Assembly: GCA_902632315.1 (NCBI GenBank)
Contig: CACPCD010000002.1
Coordinates: forward strand, 51,282 to 115,281
Direction of reading: 5' to 3'
DNA length: 64,000 bases
DNA from: an uncultured Pelagibacteraceae bacterium
GTDB taxonomy: Bacteria; Pseudomonadota; Alphaproteobacteria; Pelagibacterales; Pelagibacteraceae
Shown: one piece after another, positions 51,212 through 62,202 of the stretch
Layout: each line of letters opens with the position of its first letter
Numbering within the stretch: the first letter of the stretch is position 1
Position numbers and translations under genes: made by a program
The notes under the pieces: generated by a model
Told to the model about the DNA's origin: nothing
Seen by the model: only the letters and a program-made list of their open reading frames with translations
The model's database searches: none

Positions 51212-52063
51212 ATGGCAAAAATTTTAATCACAGGATCAAGTGGTTTTGTTGGTTATAATATTCTTGAAAAATTAATTATTTCTAACACTGTTTATGCAAC
51301 GTCTAGAAAAAATATAACATCTAAACATAAAAATTTAAAATATATTTATTTCAAAAATCATGAAGACTTAAATTTAAAATTAAGAAAAATTAAAGTTGAT
51401 ACAATTATACATTGCGCAACACATTATATTAAAAGTCATAATTTCAACGATGTGGCAAAAATTATGCGTGCAAATTTAGAGTTTGGAACAGTCATTTTAG
51501 AAAATTTAAAAATCATGAAAGTAAAAAAGTTCGTTAATTTTTGTACAGTCTGGCAAAATTTCAACTCTACAAAATATGATCCATTCAATCTTTACTCTGC
51601 ATCAAAAAATGCTTTTTTAAATATTCTAAGATTTTATCAAAAAAACAACAAAGATATAAAATATTTCAATCTTTATATTTCTGATACTTTTGGCCCAAAT
51701 GATAATAGAATAAAATTGTCTAATATTTTAAAAAATAATTTCTCTAAAAGAAAAAAAATCAAAATAATGTCAAAAAATCTATCAATAAATTTAATAAACA
51801 TCAAAGATATTGTCTCAGCTATAGAAGTAATTTTATTTAAGAATGTAAATCAAGGAAGCTATAACATCACTAACAAAAATAATTTTTCGATTAAAAAAAT
51901 TATTTCAAAATTAAAAGAAGATAAAAAATTTAAAATTAGTATTTATTGGGGAAAAGAAAAAAAAGATAATATCAAAATATATAAATTTAAAAACCTCCCT
52001 TTTTGGAAACCTAGACATAGCAAATTTTATGACTTAATAAATTTTATCATAGGACAATCTTAA
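51212..52063 (+). CDS. NAD-dependent epimerase/dehydratase (extended SDR)
   Basis: AKILITGSSGFVGYNILEKL; YSASKNAFLNI; start at internal Met. Confidence 0.88.
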   Translation: MAKILITGSSGFVGYNILEKLIISNTVYATSRKNITSKHKNLKYIYFKNHEDLNLKLRKIKVDTIIHCATHYIKSHNFNDVAKIMRANLEFGTVILENLKIMKVKKFVNFCTVWQNFNSTKYDPFNLYSASKNAFLNILRFYQKNNKDIKYFNLYISDTFGPNDNRIKLSNILKNNFSKRKKIKIMSKNLSINLINIKDIVSAIEVILFKNVNQGSYNITNKNNFSIKKIISKLKEDKKFKISIYWGKEKKDNIKIYKFKNLPFWKPRHSKFYDLINFIIGQS

Positions 52064-52099
52064 TGTTGTAATTAAATGAAATATATATAATTAAAGCTT

Positions 52100-53305
52100 A
52101 TGAAAAAAATTTATTACGGTAAGGCTGTTTATGATAAAAAAGAAATAAATGCAGTAATAAGTGTATTAAAGAATAATAGTTTAAATTTAGTCGATGGCCC
52201 GCACGTCAAAATTTTAGAAAGAAGGGTTGCAAAAATATTTGGAAAAAAATTTGGATTAATGGTCAATTCAGGTTCATCGGCAAATCTTCTTTCGCTTGCA
52301 TCATTTAATTTTAAAAAAGGAAGTGAAATTATAACTCCAAATTTAACTTTCTCTACTACAGTTGCTCCAATTTACCAGTTAGGGTTAATTCCTTATTTTA
52401 TAGGAGTTTTAGAAAATAAATTTGTAGCTGATACTAAACAAATAGAAAAATGTATAAATAAAAAAACTGTGGCTATAATGATACCAAACCTGCTTGGAAA
52501 TATTCCTCTATGGGAAGATATTTATAAAATAGCAAAAAAATACAACTTAAAAGTCATTGAAGATTCTGCTGATACAATTGGTTATTCAGTTAATCAAAAA
52601 AATTTAGGAAAATATTCAGATATTACAACAAATAGTTTTTACGCTTCGCATATAATAAATGGCGCTGGCTTTGGTGGAATTGCGTGTTTTAATAATTTTG
52701 AACTTTACGAACGGGCAAAACTTTTAAGAGGATGGGGAAGATCTTCGGCAACTTTCGATGAGTCAGAGGAAATAGAAGATAGATTTGATGTTAAAATAAG
52801 TGGAATAGAATACGACAAGAAATATATTTTTTCTAAATTAGGTTATAATTTTTTGCCTTCAGAGATTTCAGCTGCATTCGCAATTGAACAAATAAAAAAG
52901 CTTAAGCAAAATATTAGATTAAGGCGATATAATTTTATTTTCTTAAAAAAATTTTTTTATAAATATAAAAATATTTTTAAATTACCCGAAATGCACCAAA
53001 ATGTTCAAACACCTTGGCTAGCTTTTCCATTGGTCATAAAAAAAAATAAAAAATTTACCAGACGAGAGTTACAAATATTTTTTGAAAAAAACAATATTCA
53101 AACTAGAACTATATTTACTGGTAATATTTTAAAACAACCAATAATGAAATCATTAAAATTTAAAAAACATAAAAATTCAGATGAAATAGCAAATGATGTA
53201 ATGAAAAATGGTATTTTATTAGGGTGCCACCAGGGATTAAAAAAGAATGAATTAAATTATATTTGCAAAATATTCGAAAAATTCGTTAAATTAAAAAAAT
53301 TATAA
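52100..53305 (+). CDS. DegT/DnrJ/EryC1 fold PLP/PMP enzyme, RfbH/ColD-like 3-dehydrase candidate
   Basis: MVNSGSSANLLSLASF; VIEDSADTIGY; NSFYASHIINGAGFGG (His at the Schiff-base Lys position); YDKKYIFSKLGYNFLPSEISAAFAIEQIKKL. Confidence 0.82.
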   Translation: MKKIYYGKAVYDKKEINAVISVLKNNSLNLVDGPHVKILERRVAKIFGKKFGLMVNSGSSANLLSLASFNFKKGSEIITPNLTFSTTVAPIYQLGLIPYFIGVLENKFVADTKQIEKCINKKTVAIMIPNLLGNIPLWEDIYKIAKKYNLKVIEDSADTIGYSVNQKNLGKYSDITTNSFYASHIINGAGFGGIACFNNFELYERAKLLRGWGRSSATFDESEEIEDRFDVKISGIEYDKKYIFSKLGYNFLPSEISAAFAIEQIKKLKQNIRLRRYNFIFLKKFFYKYKNIFKLPEMHQNVQTPWLAFPLVIKKNKKFTRRELQIFFEKNNIQTRTIFTGNILKQPIMKSLKFKKHKNSDEIANDVMKNGILLGCHQGLKKNELNYICKIFEKFVKLKKL

Positions 53306-53333
53306 TTCTTAAATTAAATATTTATTTTTTAAA

Positions 53334-54134
53334 ATGAAAATATTTGATACTATCACATTTTTCAGAGAAAATTTTATTACAAATTTACGATTTGAAATTC
53401 TTAACGACGTAGTTGATTTTTTTTTAGTATGTGAATCTATTTATGACCATCAAGGTAACAAGAAAAAATTAAACTTTAGTCTTAAAAATTCTAAATTTAA
53501 GAATAAGTTAATCTATTTGGTTATGGAAAGACCTTTTAAAACCAATTCTTCAGCGTGGCAGAATCAAGCTGAACAAAGAGAATATATATTAAATGGATTA
53601 AAAAAAGCTTCTGACGAAGATTATGTAATGTTTTCTGATCCTGATGAAATCCCCAATCCAAAACTAATCAAGGGTTTAAATTTAAATCAAAAATACGGGA
53701 TTTTTATGCAGAAATGTTTTTGCTACAAGATAAATATGTTTAACAAATATGAAACCCCTTGGGAAGGAACAAGAATATCTAAATTAAAAGATTTAAAATC
53801 TATCGATTATTTGAGACAAAAAATAGTGTCTAAAAATTTGAAAGAACCTTTTTGGAAATTTAATAAAAATAAAAGTATTCAACTATTTGAAAACGGTGGC
53901 TGGCATTTTAATACGCTTTTATCACCAGAGGAAATATCAATAAAATTAAAAACATTTGCTCATACAGAATATTCTGGTGCGGAATTTTCTGACGTATCTA
54001 TAATAAAAAAAAATATTGAAGAAAAAAATGATCTTTTTCAAAGAGGTTGGAAATATGAAAAAGTTAAAATAGACAATTCTTTTCCAAATTACATCTTCAA
54101 TAATCAAACACTTTTAAAAAAATGGATAATTTAA
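53334..54134 (+). CDS. Glycosyltransferase family 17 (MGAT3-like N-acetylglucosaminyltransferase fold)
   Basis: FDTITFFRENFITNLRFEIL; FVCES-type IYDHQGNKKKLNF; MFSDPDEIPNPK; NGGWHFN; KLKTFAHTEY. Confidence 0.82.
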   Translation: MKIFDTITFFRENFITNLRFEILNDVVDFFLVCESIYDHQGNKKKLNFSLKNSKFKNKLIYLVMERPFKTNSSAWQNQAEQREYILNGLKKASDEDYVMFSDPDEIPNPKLIKGLNLNQKYGIFMQKCFCYKINMFNKYETPWEGTRISKLKDLKSIDYLRQKIVSKNLKEPFWKFNKNKSIQLFENGGWHFNTLLSPEEISIKLKTFAHTEYSGAEFSDVSIIKKNIEEKNDLFQRGWKYEKVKIDNSFPNYIFNNQTLLKKWII

Positions 54135-54135
54135 A

Positions 54136-54834
54136 TTGGAAAAAATAAATAAATTTAAATTTAAAATTAACAAATTATTTTATTCTTTGTTTAAAGAAAG
54201 ATTTAATAAAGAAATTAATTTTGATTTCCCACAAAATATTAATAGATGGGATCTAATAAAAGAAATAATAAAAATTAGAAATTTTAGCTCTTATCTAGAA
54301 ATAGGTTGTGATGATGATCATTCTTTCAATAATATTACTGTTAATGATAAAATTGGAGTTGATCCATATTCTGGGGGCAATTTTAGAGGAACAAGCAATT
54401 TTTTTTTTTCACAAAATAATAGAAAATTTGATTGTATATTTATAGATGGACTTCACGAGTACGATCAGGTCTGTAATGATTTGGAGAATTCTCTAAACTG
54501 TTTAAAAGAAAATGGAATTATTCTATTACATGATACTTTGCCAGCTAATATTCATCAGCAGGCAGTACCAAGATATAAAATAATTTGGAATGGAGATGTT
54601 TGGAAATCAATTGTAAAGTATCGAATTAAAAAAGATTGTGATATTGTGACATGTAAAATTGATCATGGAGTTTCAGTTGTCCAAAAAATTATAAACAAGA
54701 AACCTTTAAAAAATATTGATATTTTAGATTGTAAAAAATTAAACTTTAAAGATTTCTACGAAAATCATAAAGAATATATGAGGATTATGAGCTACAAAGA
54801 AGTTATTGATTATATTTCAAAATCATCAGACTGA
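54136..54834 (+). CDS. Class I SAM-dependent methyltransferase
   Basis: YLEIGCDDDHSF; DCIFIDGLHEYDQVCNDLENSLNCLKENGIILLHDTLP; TTG start. Confidence 0.8.
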   Translation: MEKINKFKFKINKLFYSLFKERFNKEINFDFPQNINRWDLIKEIIKIRNFSSYLEIGCDDDHSFNNITVNDKIGVDPYSGGNFRGTSNFFFSQNNRKFDCIFIDGLHEYDQVCNDLENSLNCLKENGIILLHDTLPANIHQQAVPRYKIIWNGDVWKSIVKYRIKKDCDIVTCKIDHGVSVVQKIINKKPLKNIDILDCKKLNFKDFYENHKEYMRIMSYKEVIDYISKSSD

Positions 54835-55914
54835 ATTTAAAATTTTCGCTAAAGTTTTTTGATCTAAAAGCATATCTCCACTTTCATGTTTAATTCTATC
54901 TAGATTAATTCTATTATATTCAAATCCTAAAATTTGTGAGAATCTTTTGCACTTGAAACTTAAATGATCAGAGGGAATTATTTCAAAGAGTTTCAATTTT
55001 TTATTTGAGAAGATTAAGTTTGAAAAAGCTGCTCCATGAGGTCCAATTATAACTTTTGCCTTATTAAATAGGTAAATTTGCTCAAAAAAACTAAGTTCAC
55101 TAACTCTATAACTTTTAAATCCTTTGTTTTCGAGTATGTCGATAATTTCTTTATTATTTATAAATTTGCAACGATTAAAATCAGAGTCTGATCTATCTAT
55201 GAAGATATATTCGCAACTCTCAAATTTTTTGTATTTATCAATAAATCTCTCACGAAGATATAAAACTATCCATTCTGGTATGTTATTAACTCCTTCCTGT
55301 ATTAAACCCTTTTTATACCAAGGATGCTCTAAAGCTAAAATATTTTTTGCTTTTATATGTCTATATCTATTGCTATCAATAATCTTTTTTGTATCAATAT
55401 TTAGCTCAGACAATATATCTGTCTGCCACTTTTTTTTACCTGGAAGGTAAAAATAGTCAATTTCATCATTTGAAATTAAACTATTTGCAAGGACTATTTT
55501 TGTTACTATATCAAATAGAAAATGGAAATAATTATTTCCACTCGCTCCTTGTACAAGTGATAAAATGTTTCCATTAAATTTTTTTAAAAGTCTAGGTGTA
55601 CCATTAGATAGAACTTTATTATAAGACTCATCTTTAAGGATACTATTTACTTGTTGAAAGGAAACATTCTGCACCAATTCATTATCTTGAATAATCGCAA
55701 CATGCTCAACAAGATCAGTGTAAATTCTTGCATTTGGCACGCTATATAACACCTCATTTAGATGATATCTATTTTTATAGTATATGCTCTCTATTTTAAA
55801 TTTTTTATATTTAAAAGATTTAAGTTTATTGAGTTTTATATGTCCATATAAAATTTCAAACAATCTTTGGAAAAATTTTTTAAACAAGCTTTGAAAAAAT
55901 TTTTTTAATTTCAT
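54826..55914 (-). CDS. Glycosyltransferase family 61 (DUF563)
   Basis: YFHFLFDIVTKI; IFIDRSDSDFNRCKFINNKEIIDIL; IIGPHGAAFSNLIFSNKKLKLFEI. Confidence 0.87.
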   Translation of the reverse strand: MKLKKFFQSLFKKFFQRLFEILYGHIKLNKLKSFKYKKFKIESIYYKNRYHLNEVLYSVPNARIYTDLVEHVAIIQDNELVQNVSFQQVNSILKDESYNKVLSNGTPRLLKKFNGNILSLVQGASGNNYFHFLFDIVTKIVLANSLISNDEIDYFYLPGKKKWQTDILSELNIDTKKIIDSNRYRHIKAKNILALEHPWYKKGLIQEGVNNIPEWIVLYLRERFIDKYKKFESCEYIFIDRSDSDFNRCKFINNKEIIDILENKGFKSYRVSELSFFEQIYLFNKAKVIIGPHGAAFSNLIFSNKKLKLFEIIPSDHLSFKCKRFSQILGFEYNRINLDRIKHESGDMLLDQKTLAKILNSV

Positions 55915-55964
55915 TTATTTATAAAATTTAATACTCTCGCACTTTATTTATATTCTTTATTTAT

Positions 55965-57968
55965 TTATTTTAAAGCAAAAGCAACTATCGCGTTTCCTTT
56001 ATCTACAAGATCAGGATATCCTTGCATTAATGTTCTTCCACCAGTAGCATGAGTAATTATATATTGTTTACCATTAGCGATATATGTTGTTGGAGGCGCC
56101 GAACCAATAAAAGGTAATTCATAAGAATACAGTTCGGAGCCATCAATTGAATTAAAGACATAAAGTCTTTTATCTAATGTGCCTGTTGCAATAAGGATGT
56201 CACCTTCTGTGCCTGTCACACCCCCAAAATTTTCTGTTCCTGTAATTTCAATACCTCTTTTTGATAAATATTCATATTCACCAAATGGAATTTGCCATAT
56301 TATTTTACCTGTATTTAAATTCAGCGATGTAAGAGTGCCCCAGGGAGGTTTAACAATAGGAAAACCTAAATCGTCAAGAGCTCTTTCAAAACTACTTATA
56401 TAAGAGGGAATTTCTGTATTTTCATCCTCGATTTGCTCGAGACTAGTTTGCCATGGAATATTATTACTAGTTACATACATAATTTGTTTAGTCTGATCAA
56501 CAGAAGCTCCCATCCATTCTGCACCTCCGTTAAAGTTATATTGTAAGTTTTTTCTATTTAATTCGTAAGTATTATAAAATCCAATCTTATGGTTTCCAAA
56601 TTTTGAGTAAATATCCTTTAATTTATCATTATCATATGACCAAAAATCTGTTTTAAAAAACTCATTATAACCAAATGGCTCGGGCAGTATAAGATCAGGT
56701 TGATAAGGGCTCGTTTTTTCCCCTTTTATTTTTGATGTTGGGACTTTTCTTAACCTAAATTCAAATATAGGTTTTCCTGTTATTCTGTCTAAAATAATAG
56801 TGTTTGCCCTTTTGGTAGGAGTTAGAACAACATCTATTAATTTATTATTTTTTTTCAATGAGGTCAGTATTGGAGGAGCTGGTAAATCTGAATTCCAAAT
56901 GTCATGAGAAGTCTCCTGGAAAGACCAAAGAACTTTTTTTTTTATTAAATCTATTGCTATTATACTATCCGAATAAGGGTTATTTCCTGGTCTCAAAGTT
57001 CCATCAAAATAAGAGTGAGGATTTCCTGTAGTTAAATATAACAAACCACGCTTGTTATCAATTGATATACCACCCCAAGGATTATAGCCATCATTAATAA
57101 ATTTTTTTCCTCCAATTCTTTTATCAATATCTTTTTTGTATTTTAATTTCCATTTTACTTCTCCATTATTTTTATCATATACCTCAACTGCATGGTCCCA
57201 GGTAACAATTATAATATTGTCTTTATAAATGACAGGGGTCATGACATTAAGTCCAGACCTTACTTGTCCCTTTTTTCCAAAATCATTGCAAGGTTTTCCG
57301 TTTGTTGAAAAAATACATACTAGTCTCTCTCTGTTAGAAAAATACAATTTTGATTTTTGACCTTCATCTCTGTGATACAATAAACCTCTTCTAGCTACGA
57401 AATAACCATATTGATCAGACTTCCATATTATTTTTCCATTCTCACCATTTATTGCTGCGATATAACCCCCAGCAATAGGTGTATAAATAATCCCTTCCAC
57501 TACAATAGGATTGGCTTGAATGTCATCAGCAAATCCTTCGTGTTCAAAAGTCCACGCGACTTCCAAGTTTTTTGCGTTTTCTTTATTTATTTTAGTAAGT
57601 GAGGAAAATCTATTTGATGAGTTATTTCCATGACTTCTCAACCAATTTACCCCGGTGTTAGAAATAGGAAATTTTGTTTCAGTATAATTATTTTCAGCCT
57701 CAATTAATTTATACTTATCCAAAGAGGTTCTTTTTGATTTATCCTCTATGTTCCAATAATTTTTATGTTTTTCGTATTTATCATAAAGAAATTTTTCATA
57801 TTTAAGATTAATATAGTTATGTATCTTTTTTATAATATTACTATTTAGATTATCATAGCTGTAAGTTATGCTACTTTGATTTACAAACGAAGTATCTATT
57901 TTTTTATAATCTTTCCATACCCATGCAAATAATAAGAAAATAGAAATCAGAATAATTTTTCTATACAT
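55965..57968 (-). CDS. PQQ-dependent (quinoprotein glucose dehydrogenase-like) dehydrogenase
   Basis: WLRSHGNNSSNRFSSLTKINKENAKNLEVAW; NPWGGISIDNKRGLLYLTTGNP; ETSHDIWNSDLPAPPIL; TGTLDKRLYVFNSIDGSEL. Confidence 0.85.
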   Translation of the reverse strand: MYRKIILISIFLLFAWVWKDYKKIDTSFVNQSSITYSYDNLNSNIIKKIHNYINLKYEKFLYDKYEKHKNYWNIEDKSKRTSLDKYKLIEAENNYTETKFPISNTGVNWLRSHGNNSSNRFSSLTKINKENAKNLEVAWTFEHEGFADDIQANPIVVEGIIYTPIAGGYIAAINGENGKIIWKSDQYGYFVARRGLLYHRDEGQKSKLYFSNRERLVCIFSTNGKPCNDFGKKGQVRSGLNVMTPVIYKDNIIIVTWDHAVEVYDKNNGEVKWKLKYKKDIDKRIGGKKFINDGYNPWGGISIDNKRGLLYLTTGNPHSYFDGTLRPGNNPYSDSIIAIDLIKKKVLWSFQETSHDIWNSDLPAPPILTSLKKNNKLIDVVLTPTKRANTIILDRITGKPIFEFRLRKVPTSKIKGEKTSPYQPDLILPEPFGYNEFFKTDFWSYDNDKLKDIYSKFGNHKIGFYNTYELNRKNLQYNFNGGAEWMGASVDQTKQIMYVTSNNIPWQTSLEQIEDENTEIPSYISSFERALDDLGFPIVKPPWGTLTSLNLNTGKIIWQIPFGEYEYLSKRGIEITGTENFGGVTGTEGDILIATGTLDKRLYVFNSIDGSELYSYELPFIGSAPPTTYIANGKQYIITHATGGRTLMQGYPDLVDKGNAIVAFALK

Positions 57969-57984
57969 ATTTGAATTATCCTAG

Positions 57985-59790
57985 TTATTCTTTGTTTATT
58001 TTCAATACGCCAATGAATGCCTCTTGAGGTATTTCTACATTACCAAATTGCTTTGATTTTGCTTTACCTTTTTTTTGTTTATCTAATAATTTTCGCTTCC
58101 TATCCCTGGCTCCACCACCATGGATTTTTGTTAGAACATCTTTTTTAAAACCTTTAATAGTCTCTCTTGCAATAATCTTTCCCCCTATAGCAGCCTGGAC
58201 AGGTATCATAAAATTATGTCTAGGTATAAGATCTTTTAATTTCTCACAAACTTCTCTACCAATAGATTGTGCAAAATCTTTATGAACCATCATTGCTAAC
58301 GCATCTACTGGCTCTGAATTTACAAGAATTCCCATCTTTACAAGGTCACCTTCTTTATGACCAATAATTTCATAATCAAAACTTGCATATCCACTCGTCA
58401 TCGATTTTAGTCTATCATTAAAATCAAAAATCACTTCATTAAGTGGAATTTCGTAATTTATTACAGCCCTACTACCTGAATAACTTAAATTTGTTTGCAC
58501 ACCCCTTTTGTTTTGACATAGTTTCATTATAGAGCCTAAATACTGATCTGGAGTAATAATTGTTGCTTTTATCCAGGGCTCTTCAATTAATTTAATGGAG
58601 GTTGGATCTGGCAGGTTTGATGGGTTTTGTAAATTTTTAATTTCTCCATTATTCAGGTGAACTTTATAAACGACACCCGGTGTAGTAGTTAATAAATTTA
58701 TATCAAATTCTCTTTCTAATCTCTCTGTTACTATTTCTAAGTGTAATAAACCCAAAAATCCACATCTAAAACCTAATCCTAATGCGGATGAGGTTTCAGC
58801 CTCGTAAGTAAAACTAGCATCATTTAATTTTAATTTTGCTAATCCATCTTTTAATTTTTGGTATTCTGAACTATCAACGGGGAAGAGGCCACAAAACACT
58901 ACTGGTTTACTTGGTTTAAACCCTGGTAGTGCGTTATTTAATGGATCAGATGCATCACAAATTGTATCTCCAACTTTAGTGTCTGAAAGTTCTTTGATTC
59001 CAGTTGTAATGAAACCAATTTCTCCTGCGTTAAGATATTCTACATCTTCTGGTTTTGGCGTAAACACTCCAACCTTTTCAACAAAATACTCTTTGTCATT
59101 TGACATCATCTTTATTTTCATATTCTTTTTAAGTTTTCCATCAATAATTCTTACCAGTATTACAACTCCTAAATATGTGTCATACCAACTATCAACTAGT
59201 AAACATTTGAGCTTTTTATCTATTTCTCCTTTGGGACTTGGCAGTATTTCAATAATTTTTTCTAATATTTCATCAATTCCTTCACCAGTCTTACCAGAGC
59301 AAGGGATAGAATTTTTTGTATCAATACCTATCACATCCTCAATTTGTTTATTTGATTTCTCTAAATCTGATGCTGGTAAATCAATTTTATTTAGAACAGG
59401 TATGACCTCGTGATTAGAATCTAAAGCCTGATAAACATTTGCCAAAGTTTGTGCTTCAACTCCTTGGGTACTATCAACAATTAGAATTGAGCCTTCACAT
59501 GCATATAACGATCTACTTACCTCATAACTAAAATCTACATGCCCAGGAGTATCTATGATATTTAATGTATATTCTTTACCGGATTTTGACTTGTAATTTA
59601 ATTTAACAGTTTGAGCTTTAATTGTTATACCTCTTTCTCTTTCAATATCCATTGAGTCAAGAACCTGTGCTTTCATTTCTCTATCACTTAATCCCCCACA
59701 TTTATGTATTATACGATCAGCTATCGTAGATTTTCCATGGTCAATGTGAGCTATAATTGCGAAATTTCTTATATTTTCAATAGCGCTCAT
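57985..59790 (-). CDS. lepA: Elongation factor 4
   Basis: [62 protein letters not shown]. Confidence 0.97.
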   Translation of the reverse strand: MSAIENIRNFAIIAHIDHGKSTIADRIIHKCGGLSDREMKAQVLDSMDIERERGITIKAQTVKLNYKSKSGKEYTLNIIDTPGHVDFSYEVSRSLYACEGSILIVDSTQGVEAQTLANVYQALDSNHEVIPVLNKIDLPASDLEKSNKQIEDVIGIDTKNSIPCSGKTGEGIDEILEKIIEILPSPKGEIDKKLKCLLVDSWYDTYLGVVILVRIIDGKLKKNMKIKMMSNDKEYFVEKVGVFTPKPEDVEYLNAGEIGFITTGIKELSDTKVGDTICDASDPLNNALPGFKPSKPVVFCGLFPVDSSEYQKLKDGLAKLKLNDASFTYEAETSSALGLGFRCGFLGLLHLEIVTERLEREFDINLLTTTPGVVYKVHLNNGEIKNLQNPSNLPDPTSIKLIEEPWIKATIITPDQYLGSIMKLCQNKRGVQTNLSYSGSRAVINYEIPLNEVIFDFNDRLKSMTSGYASFDYEIIGHKEGDLVKMGILVNSEPVDALAMMVHKDFAQSIGREVCEKLKDLIPRHNFMIPVQAAIGGKIIARETIKGFKKDVLTKIHGGGARDRKRKLLDKQKKGKAKSKQFGNVEIPQEAFIGVLKINKE

Positions 59791-59796
59791 ACCTTT

Positions 59797-62202
59797 TTAG
59801 GATCTTATTTTAGCACCAGTTTTATTTTCAACTGCTTCAATGATCAAATTATTAATATTTTCTAAATCATTTTCATTTAAAGTTTTTTCATTTGATTGTA
59901 TTGTTACACTTATTGCTACTGATTTTTGATTTTCAGGAATGTTTTGACCTTCATAAACATCAAAAACTTTTATGTTGCTGATTAAATTTTTATTAGTACT
60001 TGAAATAGCATTTACTAAATCTTGTGCCTTAACATCCTTATTTACAGTGAAAGCAAAATCTCTCTCTGACTTCTGAAAATCTGAAACATTAAATTTTATT
60101 TTTTGATTTTTGAGATTTTTATTAGATATTTTTAAATTATCCAAAAAAATCTCAAATCCTAATAAAGATTCTGCTTTAATATCAATCTTTTTTAATATAT
60201 TTGGATGAATTTCACCAAAGAAAGCTGCTGCTTGACTTTCGTTCTTATTTAAAAATAGTCTTCCTGATTTTCCTGGATGGTAATAATTAGGTGTCTCATT
60301 ATCTACGAAAAATTCATCATAATTATAGCCTGCTTCAACTAAAGTTTGAACCACATCTCTTTTTATATCAAAAACGTCTACGTCTCTCTCTTTTTCAATC
60401 CAAGACAACCTAGATTTTTTACCAGAGGACAAACCACAAACTACTGTATTTTGTTCTCCCGGGTTCTTACCAGTAAAAACAGGTCCAATTTCAAAAATTG
60501 ATAAATCTTTAAAACCTCTGTCTAAATTTTTACTCATATGCATAATTAAATTTGAAAATATCGAGTTCCTTAAAACTCCTAAATCTGAACTTATTGGATT
60601 TATTATTTCAATATTTTTGTTTTCACCTTGAAAGTGCATATTGTAATTTGCATCTGTGAAGGACCACGTAATTGCTTCTAAATAACCCTTCGATGCAACA
60701 GCTCTCTGTAAAAAATGAAATAACTTTTGAGATTGATTTAAAGTAGATTTATTTCTTTCTTTAATTGGATTAGTGATTTTTATTTTATCGTAACCACTCA
60801 TTCTTACTAATTCTTCAACAATATCTATTTCTTGCGAAATATCGGGTCTCCAAGTTGGAACCGTTAACTTTAAATGTTTTTTTTCTTTTTTACATTTAAA
60901 ACCTAGATTTTCTAAAATTTTGATCATTTCACTCACAGAAATTTTGTATCCAGATACACTCTCGAATAAATTGGTATCAAATTTAATAACTTTTGTTTTG
61001 TGGGTTCCAACTTTTTGAATATCTATTTTACTAATTTCACCTCCACAAATTTCTTTGATCAATAAAGCAGCTTTATGTAGGCCATCTTCAATTGATAATG
61101 GATCAATTCCTCTTTCAAACCTAAATTTTGCATCAGTATCAAGGTTCAATTTTTTTGCAGTATTTCTAACTGATGATGGATCAAAATAAGCTGACTCTAA
61201 AAGAATATTTTTGGTATTTAATTCTGTTCCAGATCTAGTTCCTCCAATAATTCCACCTAGTCCTAGGACTCCTTTGTAATCACTTATGACACACATTCCC
61301 TTTTCTAATTTGTAATTTTTATTATCTAGGGCTACGAATTCCTCACCAGAATTAGAGTTTCGAACGATTATACCTTTTTCAATTTTGTCTGCGTCATATG
61401 CATGAAGTGGACGATTTATATCAAGCATCACGTAATTTGTAATATCAACTATTGCAGAAATTGGTTTTTGACCAACTGAACTCAATTTATTCTTTAACCA
61501 TTTAGGACTTTCTGTGTTTTTCACATTAGTAATTAAACAGCTTCCAAAAGTGCTACATCCTTGATTTTTTTCTTTATTGATTTTAACTTTTAATGTTTGT
61601 TTTATTTTTGATTTAATTTTTTTTTCTTTAAGTTCCAATAATTTTCCAAAACCTGACGCAGCGAGATCTCTGGCTATTCCTCTAATACCAAGACAGTCTG
61701 GCCTATTAGGTGTTATTGATAAATCGATAAGATTAGATTTTGATTTTGAAAAAAAACTCTTACCAATTTTTTTTTCATATTTAGATGATAATTCAGTTAT
61801 TCCATCACTTTCATCAGATAAATTTAACTCAGACTCTGAACAGAGCATACCATGAGAAGTAACACCTCTGATTTTAGCTGTTACTAATTTTATTTTAGTT
61901 TTAGGAATAGTTGCACCCGGAGGTGCATATATGGTTATTAATCCCTCTTTTGCATTTGAGGCTCCACAAACAACTTTTTTAAGTTCTCTCTCTCCAACAT
62001 TAACATCACAAACCTTAAGCCGATCTGCATTTGGATGTTTTTCAGTTTTAATAATTTTTGCTATCTTAAATAATTCATTTTCAGCAAAAAGACTTTCAAC
62101 ACTTTCTACTTCCAGGCCTATATTGGTAAGTTGTTCTAGAAGATTTTTTTCTTTAAAGTTAGTCTTTAAATGATCCTGAAGCCAATCAAATGTGATTTTC
62201 AT
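59797..62202 (-). CDS. pheT: Phenylalanyl-tRNA synthetase beta subunit
   Basis: [17 protein letters not shown]3/B4 and B5 domains; RVHxxGS-type [20 protein letters not shown]-terminus. Confidence 0.96.
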   Translation of the reverse strand: MKITFDWLQDHLKTNFKEKNLLEQLTNIGLEVESVESLFAENELFKIAKIIKTEKHPNADRLKVCDVNVGERELKKVVCGASNAKEGLITIYAPPGATIPKTKIKLVTAKIRGVTSHGMLCSESELNLSDESDGITELSSKYEKKIGKSFFSKSKSNLIDLSITPNRPDCLGIRGIARDLAASGFGKLLELKEKKIKSKIKQTLKVKINKEKNQGCSTFGSCLITNVKNTESPKWLKNKLSSVGQKPISAIVDITNYVMLDINRPLHAYDADKIEKGIIVRNSNSGEEFVALDNKNYKLEKGMCVISDYKGVLGLGGIIGGTRSGTELNTKNILLESAYFDPSSVRNTAKKLNLDTDAKFRFERGIDPLSIEDGLHKAALLIKEICGGEISKIDIQKVGTHKTKVIKFDTNLFESVSGYKISVSEMIKILENLGFKCKKEKKHLKLTVPTWRPDISQEIDIVEELVRMSGYDKIKITNPIKERNKSTLNQSQKLFHFLQRAVASKGYLEAITWSFTDANYNMHFQGENKNIEIINPISSDLGVLRNSIFSNLIMHMSKNLDRGFKDLSIFEIGPVFTGKNPGEQNTVVCGLSSGKKSRLSWIEKERDVDVFDIKRDVVQTLVEAGYNYDEFFVDNETPNYYHPGKSGRLFLNKNESQAAAFFGEIHPNILKKIDIKAESLLGFEIFLDNLKISNKNLKNQKIKFNVSDFQKSERDFAFTVNKDVKAQDLVNAISSTNKNLISNIKVFDVYEGQNIPENQKSVAISVTIQSNEKTLNENDLENINNLIIEAVENKTGAKIRS

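Noticed and set aside
58979-59413. 144-aa plus-strand ORF
   Set aside because: Antisense within lepA, Ser/Ile-rich shadow composition, no domain signature
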